Positions 1 to 8,149 of a stretch of DNA of 64,000 nucleotides are shown piece after piece (the stretch's first letter is position 1; every line of letters begins with the position of its first letter). The notes under the pieces were generated by a model, which worked only from the letters and a program-made list of their open reading frames with translations, searched no databases and had not been told where the DNA came from. This DNA comes from an uncultured Roseateles sp. (GTDB lineage: Bacteria > Pseudomonadota > Gammaproteobacteria > Burkholderiales > Burkholderiaceae_C). A program made the translations under genes and the position numbers. The stretch lies in the NCBI RefSeq assembly GCF_963422335.1, contig NZ_OY729424.1, positions 3,224,001 to 3,288,000 of the forward strand, in the 5' to 3' direction.

Positions 1-2
1 AT

Positions 3-527
3 GCCGGCGCGGTGCAGCTGGCAGCCCGGCACTTGGCCGAACAGGGCCATGGCGAGTTGCTGTTCATCTCGGAGCCGACCGCCGGGGTCAGTTCTCGCCA
101 GGAGCGGGCGCAGGCCTTCCAGGCCTTTCTTGCCAGTCATGCCGAGCAGCTGCAGGGCAGCCTGTTCGAGTGTGACGAGCAGCATCCCGAGGCGCTGGAT
201 GCGGCGCTGCTGGCGGCGCGGCAGCGGGCCGGCGGCAGGCGCCTGGGCGTGCTGGCCAGCAATGCCGTGGTCACCTTGAGGGTGGCCGCGGCGCTGGCAC
301 GGCTGGGCTGGCATTTTGGCGAGGAGCTGGGTTTCGTTGGCTTCGACGAGACCGAGTGGGCGCCCCATGTCGGCCCCGGACTGAGTGCCATTGCCCAGCC
401 CACGGCTGACCTTGGGCGGATCGCGGCGCGCTGCCTGCTGGAGCGACTGCAAGGCCATCAATTACCGCCCCGCCAAACGCTGCTGCCGGGCCGGTTGATC
501 GTCCGTGGTTCGTCGAAAAAGGCCTGA
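3..527 (+). CDS. ptxS: LacI-family transcriptional regulator, PtxS-like (5' end missing)
   Basis: This is the C-terminal ligand-binding half of a LacI/GalR-family repressor. The reading frame is open at the left edge, so the helix-turn-helix and the true start lie outside the window. Family features are visible: a GAVQLAARHLAEQGH helix, an FISEP strand, and near the end GFDETEWAPHVGPGLSAI followed by AQPTADLGRIAA. The downstream intergenic region carries a palindrome identical to the PtxS operator described in Pseudomonas, and the next operon ends with kguE, kguK and kguD. I infer a PtxS-type repressor responding to 2-ketogluconate. The family is certain; the PtxS identity rests on operator and neighbours. 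Confidence 0.75.
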   Translation, partial: AGAVQLAARHLAEQGHGELLFISEPTAGVSSRQERAQAFQAFLASHAEQLQGSLFECDEQHPEALDAALLAARQRAGGRRLGVLASNAVVTLRVAAALARLGWHFGEELGFVGFDETEWAPHVGPGLSAIAQPTADLGRIAARCLLERLQGHQLPPRQTLLPGRLIVRGSSKKA

Positions 528-578
528 AGCGGGCCTGAAAAATTCTTTGAAATCTAAGTGTAATCCCTGATTTTTAAC

Positions 579-592
579 TGAAACCGGTTTCA
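579..592. promoter_or_regulatory. PtxS-type operator, perfect 14-bp palindrome
   Basis: TGAAACCGGTTTCA is a perfect palindrome about 90 bases upstream of the first transporter gene and about 50 bases after the LacI-family stop codon. It equals the 14-bp site reported for Pseudomonas PtxS and has the central CG typical of LacI-family operators. It probably represses the downstream operon in the absence of 2-ketogluconate. I could not place a convincing -35/-10 pair around it. Confidence 0.85.
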
Positions 593-681
593 TAAACTGT
601 GGGCATGGTGGTGCAAAACGTGCATGCCACCTCAAAGCGGAACGCTGCCTCGCAGCGATCCCGCGCAGAACAGAGACAAGC

Positions 682-1353
682 GTGAACTACGACTTTCAGT
701 TCGGTGCCGTCTTCGCCGCCTGGCCCCTGCTGCTGCAGGGCACCTGGACGACGATAGAGCTGTCCTTCCTGGCCATGGTGCTGGGGCTGTTGGTGGCCAT
801 CGCCTGCGCCTGGGGCAAGACGGCGGGCTCAGCGCCGCTGCGCTTTGCGATCAACGCCTATATCGAGCTGATACGCAACACGCCCTTCCTGGTGCAGCTG
901 TTCTTCTTCTTTTTCGCACTGCCGGCCCTGGGCCTGCGCTGGAGTGCACACACCGCGGCGCTCACCGCCATGGTGGTGAACCTCGGCGCCTATGCCACCG
1001 AGATCATCCGCGCCGGCATCGAATCGATTCCCAAGGGCCAGATCGAGGCCGGCCTGGCGTTGAGCCTGAAGCGCCACGAGATCTTCCGCTTCGTCATCCT
1101 GAAGCCGGCGCTGAAGGCCATCTACCCGGCGTTGACCAGCCAGTTCATCCTGCTGATGCTGAGCTCCAGCGTGGTCTCGGTGATCTCGGCCGATGACCTG
1201 ACCTCGGTGGCAGCCAATCTGCAGTCGCAGACCTTCCGCAGCTTCGAGATCTACATCGTCGTGGCGCTGATCTATCTGGCCTTGGCCAGCGGCTTCTCGG
1301 CCCTGTTCCGCCAGATCTACCGCCGCACGCTCAACTACCCGGACCGCCGCTGA
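682..1353 (+). CDS. Polar amino-acid-type ABC transporter permease (first)
   Basis: Inner-membrane permease of the HisM/GlnP type, 223 residues, the usual length for this family. Several hydrophobic segments are visible, the motif IRNTPFLVQLFF lies at residues 64-75, and the cytoplasmic EAA loop that contacts the ATPase is at about 107-129 (ATEIIRAGIESIPKGQ). The start is GTG at 682, the first plausible start of the frame after the operator. It is the first gene of an operon whose other members are a second permease, a binding protein, an ATPase and three 2-ketogluconate enzymes. That context suggests a sugar acid rather than an amino acid as substrate; this is inference. Confidence 0.85.
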   Translation: MNYDFQFGAVFAAWPLLLQGTWTTIELSFLAMVLGLLVAIACAWGKTAGSAPLRFAINAYIELIRNTPFLVQLFFFFFALPALGLRWSAHTAALTAMVVNLGAYATEIIRAGIESIPKGQIEAGLALSLKRHEIFRFVILKPALKAIYPALTSQFILLMLSSSVVSVISADDLTSVAANLQSQTFRSFEIYIVVALIYLALASGFSALFRQIYRRTLNYPDRR

Positions 1354-1355
1354 TC

Positions 1356-2009
1356 ATGCGTACCTTCGGAATTGCCGAGTTCTGGTTCATCGTCGAGGCC
1401 GCGCGCTGGACCATCGCGCTGTCGCTGATTGCCTTTGCCGGCGGCGCCCTCGGCGGCCTGCTGGTGGCCCTGGGCCGCACCGCGCAAAGCCTGTGGGCGC
1501 AGCGCGCGGCCGGTGTCTTCATCCAGATATTCCAGGGCACGCCGCTGCTGCTGCAGCTGTTCCTGATCTTCTTCGGCGCGCCGGTGATAGGCCTGGACAT
1601 CAACCCCTGGGTGGCGGCCGGCGCGGCCCTGGTGCTCAACAGCAGCGCCTTCCTGGGCGAGATCTGGCGCGGCTGCATACAGGCCATACCCCGCGGCCAG
1701 TGGGAGGCGGCCGAGGCGCTGAGCCTCAGCTATGTGGCGCGCATGCGCGACGTGATCCTGCCGCAGGCTGCCCGGATTGCCCTGCCGCCGACCGTCGGCT
1801 ATATGGTGCAGATCATCAAGGGCACCTCGCTGGCGGCCATCATCGGCTTTACCGAGATCACCCGCGCGGGCCAGATCATCAACAACGCCACCTTCCAGCC
1901 GCTGCTGGTCTTCAGCGTCGTGGCGGCCATCTACTTTGTGCTGTGCTGGCCGCTGTCGCTGCTGGCCGCGCGCATGGAGCGGCGCCAGGCCAGAGCGCTG
2001 GCACGCTGA
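1356..2009 (+). CDS. Polar amino-acid-type ABC transporter permease (second)
   Basis: Second HisM/GlnP-type permease, 217 residues, starting two bases after the stop of the first, so the two are translationally close and probably form a heterodimeric channel. The family motif FQGTPLLLQLFLIF is at residues 59-72 and the EAA loop at about 101-125 (GEIWRGCIQAIPRGQWEAA). A well conserved stretch KGTSLAAIIGFTEITRAGQ follows, as in glutamine and histidine permeases. Substrate is not readable from the sequence; neighbours point to 2-ketogluconate or a related acid. Confidence 0.86.
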   Translation: MRTFGIAEFWFIVEAARWTIALSLIAFAGGALGGLLVALGRTAQSLWAQRAAGVFIQIFQGTPLLLQLFLIFFGAPVIGLDINPWVAAGAALVLNSSAFLGEIWRGCIQAIPRGQWEAAEALSLSYVARMRDVILPQAARIALPPTVGYMVQIIKGTSLAAIIGFTEITRAGQIINNATFQPLLVFSVVAAIYFVLCWPLSLLAARMERRQARALAR

Positions 2010-2053
2010 GATTCACCTTTCCATTTCGCCCTATGCAAACCGGAGACAAAGCC

Positions 2054-2848
2054 ATGAACACATTCAAACCCCGTCGCCTGCTGATCGCCACGCTGGCCGC
2101 CCTGAGCCTGGGGGCCGTTGCCCTGCAGGCCACCGCGCAATCGGTGGCCGACATCAAGAAAAAGGGCGAGCTGACCGTGGGCATGCTGGTGGACTTTCCG
2201 CCCTACGGCACGCTCAGCAGTGCCAACCAGCCCGACGGTTATGACGCCGACGTGGCCAAGCTGCTGGCCAAGGAGCTGGGTGTCAAGGTCAATATCGTGC
2301 CGGTCACCGGCCCGAACCGCATTCCCTTCCTGCTGACCAACAAGGTCGACCTGCTGGTGGCCTCGCTGGCCGTCACGCCCGAGCGCGCCAAGCAGGTGCA
2401 GTTCTCCAAGCCCTATGCCGCGGCCACCATCGTCGTTTACGGCAGCACCAAGGCGGCGATCAAGTCGGCCGCCGACCTGAAGGCCTTCCGCATCGGCGTG
2501 GCCCGCGCCAGCACGCAGGACATCTCGCTGACCGCCGCTGCCCCGGCCGGCACCGAGATCCGCCGCTTCGACGATGACGCTTCGGCCATGCAGGCGCTGA
2601 TGTCGGGCCAGGTCGATGCGATCGGCTGCTCCACCACGGTGGCCGCCCAGATCGCCCAGCGCGCCGGCAACGCCTTCGAGAACAAGTTCGTGCTGCGCCA
2701 GCAGCAGATGGCCGTGGCCATGCGCCCGGGCCAGGAGGAGTTGCTGAAGACGGTGGACGCCTTCATCGACAAGAACCGCGCCACCGAGCTGAACGCCCTG
2801 TACAAGAAGTGGCTGGGCACTGACTTCCCGACGATGACGGCCAACTGA
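2054..2848 (+). CDS. ABC transporter periplasmic substrate-binding protein
   Basis: Periplasmic solute-binding protein of the SBP_bac_3 (polar amino acid) family, 264 residues. A signal peptide spans residues 1-28 (basic start, hydrophobic core, ATA before the cut). The mature domain begins with GELTVGMLVDFPPYG and contains the family hallmark LLVASLAVTPERAKQVQFSKPY. The ATG at 2054 is preceded by a GGAG-like site; longer readings upstream overlap the permease. It delivers ligand to the two permeases encoded just before. The ligand is inferred, not shown, to be 2-ketogluconate or another sugar acid. Confidence 0.88.
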   Translation: MNTFKPRRLLIATLAALSLGAVALQATAQSVADIKKKGELTVGMLVDFPPYGTLSSANQPDGYDADVAKLLAKELGVKVNIVPVTGPNRIPFLLTNKVDLLVASLAVTPERAKQVQFSKPYAAATIVVYGSTKAAIKSAADLKAFRIGVARASTQDISLTAAAPAGTEIRRFDDDASAMQALMSGQVDAIGCSTTVAAQIAQRAGNAFENKFVLRQQQMAVAMRPGQEELLKTVDAFIDKNRATELNALYKKWLGTDFPTMTAN

Positions 2849-2862
2849 GCGTCAAGAAGGCC

Positions 2863-3641
<779 letters not shown>

Positions 3642-3645
<4 letters not shown>

Positions 3646-4409
3646 TGAGTGGGGGACAAGCACCGTTGCTGATTTCGCTGTCGTCCTTCGGCGCCAGCGA
3701 GGTCCTGATGCGCGGCCAGCTGCACTACACGCGGCTGGCGCAGGCGGCCGGTGCGGACGGCGTCGAGGTGCGCGGCGAATTGCTGGTCGATGCGGCCGCC
3801 GAGTTGCCGGCGCTGGCCGAGACCGGCCGGGTGGCCGTCTATTCCAGCCCCGATGGTTTGTGGGCGGCGGGCGGGCAGCTCGATGTCGAGGCGCTGGAGC
3901 TGGGCCTGAGCCGTGCCACGGCGCTGCACGCACCGCGGCTGAAGATGGCCATCGGCGGCTTCGGGCCCGGTTCGCTGGACAGCCTGGCCGCGTTGCGCGA
4001 AGGCTTGAAGCAAAGCCCGGTCGAGCTGGTGATAGAGAACGACCAGACGCCCGCTGCCGGCACCTTGACGGCGCTGCAAACCTTCTTCACGGCCGCCGAT
4101 GCCGCGGGCCTGAATCTGGGCATGACCTTCGACATGGGCAACTGGCACTGGATGGGCGAGTGCGCCCAGCAGGCCGCCGAGGCGCTTGCCTCGCGCGTGC
4201 GCTATGTCCACTGCAAGGGCGTGCAGCGCCAGCGCGAGCGCTGGATTGCCGTGCCCATCGCCGACTCGGCCGCACCCTGGCGCGCCGTGCTGCGCGCCAT
4301 GCCCACCGGTCTGCCCTGGGCGATCGAATATCCGCTGCAGGGCGATGACCTGGTGGCGACCACCCACAACGAACTGGCCCTGCTGAGGGCCGCGAGATTG
4401 CAAGCATGA
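3642..4409 (+). CDS. kguE: Sugar phosphate isomerase/epimerase-like TIM-barrel protein, KguE-like
   Basis: Xylose-isomerase-like TIM barrel, 255 residues, overlapping the ATPase gene by 4 bases. The four conserved metal-site segments of this fold can be seen in order: VIEND, FDMGN, VHCKG and AIEYPL. In Pseudomonas, kguE is the first gene of the PtxS-controlled 2-ketogluconate operon (kguE-kguK-kguT-kguD) and its exact reaction is not settled. Here it is followed by kinase and reductase genes in the same order, which supports the KguE assignment. A different epimerase role remains possible. Confidence 0.7.
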
Positions 4410-5359
4410 GCGCAAGCACGAGTCTGGACGTCGTGACCTTCGGCGAGGCGATGATGATGCTGGTGGCCGACCGGCCCGGCCCGCTGGAGCTGTCCGAGGC
4501 CTTTCACAAACGCACGGCTGGGGCCGAGACCAATGTCGCCATCGGCTTGGCACGGCTTGGGTTGAAGGTCGGCTGGGCCAGCCGCCTGGGCGCCGATTCG
4601 ATGGCGCGCTATTTGCTCAACGCGATGCAGGGCGAGGGCATTGATTGCTCGCATGTGGTCTGCGATCCGGCCCAGCGCACCGGCTTTCTGATCAAGGGCC
4701 GCGTCAGCGACGGCAGCGATCCACCGATCGAATACCACCGCAAGGGCTCGGCCGCGAGCCTGCTGGGCCCGGACGACATCGACGCGCCCTGGCTCACCTC
4801 GGCCCGCCATCTGCATGCCACCGGCGTGTTCCCTGCGCTGAATGCCAATACCTATGCCGCGGCCGAGCGCACGTTGGCGCTCATGCGTGCAGCCGGCCGC
4901 ACGATTTCGTTCGATCCCAATCTGCGCCCGACCTTGTGGCCCAGCACCGAGCGCATGCGCGAGGGCATCAACGCCTTGGCTGCGCAGGCCGACTGGGTGC
5001 TGCCTGGCCTGGAAGAAGGCCTGATCCTGACAGGCCACAGGACCCCCGATGCAGTGGCGACCTTCTATCGCGAACTCGGCGCCAAGCTGGTGGTCGTCAA
5101 GCTGGGGCCGGAGGGTGCTTACTACGACAGTGATGTGGCCGGCACTGGCTACGTGAGTGGCTTCCCGGTGACCGAAGTCGTGGATACCGTTGGCGCTGGC
5201 GATGGCTTTGCCGTCGGCGTGATCAGCGCTCTGCTGGCCGGTCGCAGCGTGCCGGAAGCGGTGAAGCGAGGTAGCTGGATTGGTGCCCGCGCCGTGCAGG
5301 TGCTGGGCGATACCGAAGGCCTGCCGACGCGGGCCGAGCTGGAGGCTGAGGGGCTATGA
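4406..5359 (+). CDS. kguK: 2-ketogluconokinase, PfkB family (KguK-like)
   Basis: Cytoplasmic ribokinase/PfkB-family sugar kinase, 317 residues. The N-terminal part has the family GEAMMMLVADRPGPL segment and AGAETNVAIGLARLG. The C-terminal PfkB signature reads DTVGAGDGFAVGV with the catalytic Asp at about residue 266 (GAGD). It resembles 2-dehydro-3-deoxygluconokinases, but operon position between KguE-like and KguD-like genes suggests phosphorylation of 2-ketogluconate to 2-keto-6-phosphogluconate. It overlaps both neighbours by 4 bases (ATGA), so the three enzymes are translationally coupled. KDG kinase (KdgK) is the main alternative. Confidence 0.75.
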   Translation: MSASTSLDVVTFGEAMMMLVADRPGPLELSEAFHKRTAGAETNVAIGLARLGLKVGWASRLGADSMARYLLNAMQGEGIDCSHVVCDPAQRTGFLIKGRVSDGSDPPIEYHRKGSAASLLGPDDIDAPWLTSARHLHATGVFPALNANTYAAAERTLALMRAAGRTISFDPNLRPTLWPSTERMREGINALAAQADWVLPGLEEGLILTGHRTPDAVATFYRELGAKLVVVKLGPEGAYYDSDVAGTGYVSGFPVTEVVDTVGAGDGFAVGVISALLAGRSVPEAVKRGSWIGARAVQVLGDTEGLPTRAELEAEGL

Positions 5360-6306
5360 GTCGGGTTTTGGTGTATCGCGAGTTGCCGCCAGATCAACTG
5401 GCGCGTTTGCAGGCCGTCCACGAGGTCACGGTCGCCGATCCACGCCAGCTCGATCAGCGAGCGGCCTTCGATGCGGCTTTGCCGCTGGTCGAGGGCCTGA
5501 TCGGCTCCAGCTTCAAGATTGATATCTCAGGCGCATCACGGCTGAAGGTGATCTCCAGCATTTCGGTCGGCGTCGACAACTACGACCTGGCCGATCTGAA
5601 GACGCGCGGCATCACGCTGTGCCACACGCCCGGCGTGCTGACCGAGACCACGGCCGACACCATCTTCGCGCTGATCATGGCCAGCAACCGCCGCCTGGTG
5701 GAGCTGGCCCTGCATGTGCGCGAGGGCCGCTGGACCCGCAACCTCACCGACGAGCTGTTCGGCTGGGATGTGCATGGCAAGACCTTGGGCATTCTGGGTT
5801 TCGGCCGCATCGGCCAGGCGGTGGCACGCCGCGCCGCCCTGGGCTTCGGCATGCCGGTGCGTTACTACAGCCGCCGGGCTATCGAGGCGCCGGGCCTCGA
5901 GGGCCTAGCCACCCATGGCAGCCTGGACGAGGTGCTGGCCGACTCGGACATCATCGTCGTGACCCTGCCGCTGTCGGACGAGACGCGCGGCCTGATCGGT
6001 GCTGCTGAATTCGCACGGATGAAACCGGGCGCCGTCTTCGTCAACGGCGCGCGCGGCGCGATCGTGCAGGAGGATGCCCTGCTACAGGCGCTGGACAGCG
6101 GCCATCTGCGCGCCGCCGGCCTCGATGTGTTTGCCACCGAGCCGCTGCCGCAGGACTCTCCGCTGCGCACCCACCCGAAAGTCACGCCGCTGCCCCACAT
6201 CGGCTCGGCCACGCACGAGACACGCCACCGGATGGCGGTGCTGGCCACCGACAATCTGCTGGCGGCGCTGGCCGGCGACGTGCCGCCGGCGGTCTATCCC
6301 CTCTAA
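5356..6306 (+). CDS. kguD: D-2-hydroxyacid dehydrogenase, 2-keto-6-phosphogluconate reductase-like (KguD)
   Basis: NAD(P)-dependent D-isomer-specific 2-hydroxyacid dehydrogenase, 316 residues. The nucleotide-binding motif GFGRIG is intact, and the catalytic triad is present as Arg233 (NGARG), Glu262 (VFATEP) and His281 (LPHIGSAT). The GhrB/KguD group reduces 2-ketogluconate or its 6-phosphate; with a kinase encoded just upstream, the likely product is 6-phosphogluconate, which enters the Entner-Doudoroff or pentose phosphate route. It is the last gene of the operon and overlaps kguK by 4 bases. No clear terminator hairpin with a T tract follows. Confidence 0.8.
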   Translation: MSRVLVYRELPPDQLARLQAVHEVTVADPRQLDQRAAFDAALPLVEGLIGSSFKIDISGASRLKVISSISVGVDNYDLADLKTRGITLCHTPGVLTETTADTIFALIMASNRRLVELALHVREGRWTRNLTDELFGWDVHGKTLGILGFGRIGQAVARRAALGFGMPVRYYSRRAIEAPGLEGLATHGSLDEVLADSDIIVVTLPLSDETRGLIGAAEFARMKPGAVFVNGARGAIVQEDALLQALDSGHLRAAGLDVFATEPLPQDSPLRTHPKVTPLPHIGSATHETRHRMAVLATDNLLAALAGDVPPAVYPL

Positions 6307-6431
6307 CTGGCTCTGAGCGGCAACAGGCCCTGCACGGTCTGCACGGCGCTACGCAGAACTTGGCCCACATCCGAGTTCGACGTCCAAGTGTTATGGGTAC
6401 AAAAGGCACACGCTGTCGGTAGAATGTCCGG

Positions 6432-6725
6432 GTGAAGCCATATCGGTGGAGTGCAGAAAAGAACGACCAGCTGAAGGTTGATCGTGGGCTTTCATTCGAG
6501 CGGGTTGTTGTCGCGATTGAGGCTGACGGACTGCTGGATGTTTTGGCGCATCCAAATCCGAGGAAATACCCAAGGCAGCAAGTGCTGGTTGTTGCTTTCG
6601 ATGGCTACGTCCATTTGGTTCCCTTCGTGGAGGAAGATGAGTACTACTTCCTCAAGACGATCATTCCGAGTCGCAAGGCCTCACGTGACTATCTTTTGAA
6701 GGACGAGAGCGATGAGCAATCTTGA
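6432..6725 (+). CDS. BrnT-like toxin of a type II toxin-antitoxin pair
   Basis: Small protein of 97 residues resembling BrnT ribonuclease toxins: it opens with YRWSAEKNDQLKVDRGLSFE and ends with FLKTIIPSRKASRDYL, matching the family layout. BrnT-type toxins cut RNA and are neutralised by a ribbon-helix-helix antitoxin encoded downstream, the order found here, with a 14-base gene overlap. The start is GTG at 6432; a TAGAAT box at 6420-6425 sits so close that the message could be nearly leaderless. Base composition is visibly less GC-rich than the flanking operons, suggesting acquisition by transfer. Confidence 0.6.
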   Translation: MKPYRWSAEKNDQLKVDRGLSFERVVVAIEADGLLDVLAHPNPRKYPRQQVLVVAFDGYVHLVPFVEEDEYYFLKTIIPSRKASRDYLLKDESDEQS

Positions 6726-7041
6726 TGCGGAAGAACTGGAACTTCTGGGCGCTTTCGAGAAGGGCAAGCTCAAGTCGACTGCCTCGAAAGCGGAGCTGGC
6801 TCACTTCAAATCTGCGGCACGGGCAACAGCGATCAAGGACAAGCGCGTGAACATCCGCCTTTCGTCGGGGGATCTCAGCGATCTGCAAGTCCGTGCCTTG
6901 CAGGAGGGTGTTCCGTACCAAACCCTGATTGCCAGCATTGTGCATAAGTACGTGACAGGGCGCCTTGCAGAGAAGGCTGAGGCGGTTGCCGCCCCGAAGG
7001 GTGGCCGCGGCAGCAAACGCAACACACCATCAGCAAGCTAG
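6712..7041 (+). CDS. BrnA/CopG-like ribbon-helix-helix antitoxin
   Basis: Protein of 109 residues with a ribbon-helix-helix DNA-binding segment in its centre: the strand KRVNIRLSSGDLSDLQ is followed by two helices ending in HKYVTGRLAEKA. The N-terminal part is charged and probably binds the toxin; the tail is basic and Ala/Gly/Ser-rich. It overlaps the upstream BrnT-like gene by 14 bases. By analogy with BrnA it should neutralise the toxin and repress their common promoter. The operator was not identified. Family-level assignment only. Confidence 0.6.
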   Translation: MSNLDAEELELLGAFEKGKLKSTASKAELAHFKSAARATAIKDKRVNIRLSSGDLSDLQVRALQEGVPYQTLIASIVHKYVTGRLAEKAEAVAAPKGGRGSKRNTPSAS

Positions 7042-7096
7042 TTTGCTGGTCAATGATGCTGCCGAACACTTGCCAAACGCGCTACATCGGAATTCC

Positions 7097-7453
7097 ATGT
7101 CACTTTCGCCGGTCGCTGCGGTAATGGTTCACGTGTCGGATGTAGAAACCGGCCTGGCCTGGTATCGGCAGGCCTTTCCTTCAAGCGTTCGTACCGTCGC
7201 TAGGGCAAACGGGTTCGAGTTTCTTGCCGTCGATGGCGTTCAATTGGAAATTGTCCTGGCGGACGAGAAAGTAGCCTCAGGTGCAGCAGGTTCCGTGGTC
7301 TATTGGCACGTTGCAAATTTCGATGCCGCGCTGGCTCACCTCCACAGCATTGGAGCGGTGCTGTATCGAGGCCCTATGCAAGTCGAAAACGGTTTGAACC
7401 TCTGCCAGGTCAGGGATCCCTGGGGCAATTGCATAGGCATTCGCGGTCTGTGA
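7097..7453 (+). CDS. VOC (glyoxalase-like) family protein
   Basis: Cytoplasmic vicinal-oxygen-chelate fold protein of 118 residues. The pattern is typical: HVSDVETGLAWYRQAF at the start, a VQLEIVLADE strand in the middle and VRDPWGNCIGIRG at the end. The reading frame is open further upstream, but the ATG at 7097 gives the standard domain with no extension. The substrate cannot be named; members include glyoxalases, dioxygenases and antibiotic-binding proteins. It stands alone just after the toxin-antitoxin pair in the same lower-GC stretch. Confidence 0.75.
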   Translation: MSLSPVAAVMVHVSDVETGLAWYRQAFPSSVRTVARANGFEFLAVDGVQLEIVLADEKVASGAAGSVVYWHVANFDAALAHLHSIGAVLYRGPMQVENGLNLCQVRDPWGNCIGIRGL

Positions 7454-7633
7454 AGTGCACTTCCATGCAAGTCAGCGATCTCTTTCCTGCCCGGTTGGAT
7501 GCCGTCCCCCGCTATTCTGCATCCGCCTGACCTGATCGCTCGGTGGTATCCGGTCTGCAGCTCAGCTTGACAGTTAGTTGACACACAACCGGTTTACGAT
7601 AGGCAGGTGCAACCAAGAGTGAGTCCCGCCGCC

Positions 7634-8149
7634 ATGAACAGCGTTCTCGTTTCCTTGTTCGAATACAAGTCCTGGGCCAACGTGGAGCTGTTCGCTGCTC
7701 TCGACAGGTTCGACGCGCAACAGCACCCCGAGGAGTTTCGCGCGATGCTGCACCTGCTCGACCACGTCAATGTCGTGGACCGAATTTTCCAGGGTCATTT
7801 GATGGGGGTGACGGGGCAGCGCTTCGAGGCCACGCACAGTGAAGCAGTGCCAAGCCTGCAGGCCCTGCGCGACGTCGTCACGGCCACCGACGGCTGGTAT
7901 GTTCAATATGCATCCGGCATCAGTGCCGAGCGATTGAAGCAGCGGCTGCACTTCAGCTTCGTCGATGGAGACGGCGGGGCCATGTCTTGCGAAGAGATGC
8001 TGCTGCATGTCATCACCCACGGGGGCTACCACCGCGGGAGTGTCGGCCAGATGCTCGAAGACCTGGGTCTGGACTCCCCGCCCGACTCTTTGACCAAGTT
8101 CCTGCACAGGCATGAGCCCGAACGGCGGCTCGGCGCCGTGGGCCCTTGA
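7634..8149 (+). CDS. DinB-like four-helix metalloprotein
   Basis: DinB/YfiT-type four-helix bundle of 171 residues. Metal-ligand histidines are visible in LLDHVNVVDRIF and in the late motif HVITHGGYHRGSVGQML, which has the typical HxxxH arrangement. Members are metal-dependent thiol transferases or damage-induced proteins of unknown role; no specific function can be given. I chose ATG 7634 over the in-frame GTG at 7607, because the upstream TTGACA (7578-7583) and TACGAT (7595-7600) boxes, though badly spaced, would place transcription near 7607. Its stop directly abuts the stop of the convergent chemotaxis receptor with no spacer. Confidence 0.75.
   Translation: MNSVLVSLFEYKSWANVELFAALDRFDAQQHPEEFRAMLHLLDHVNVVDRIFQGHLMGVTGQRFEATHSEAVPSLQALRDVVTATDGWYVQYASGISAERLKQRLHFSFVDGDGGAMSCEEMLLHVITHGGYHRGSVGQMLEDLGLDSPPDSLTKFLHRHEPERRLGAVGP

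Noticed and set aside
7567..7600. Two TTGACA boxes and TACGAT as a promoter for the DinB-like gene
   Set aside because: Spacings of 11 and 22 bases do not fit a standard sigma-70 promoter, so it was not listed as a feature.
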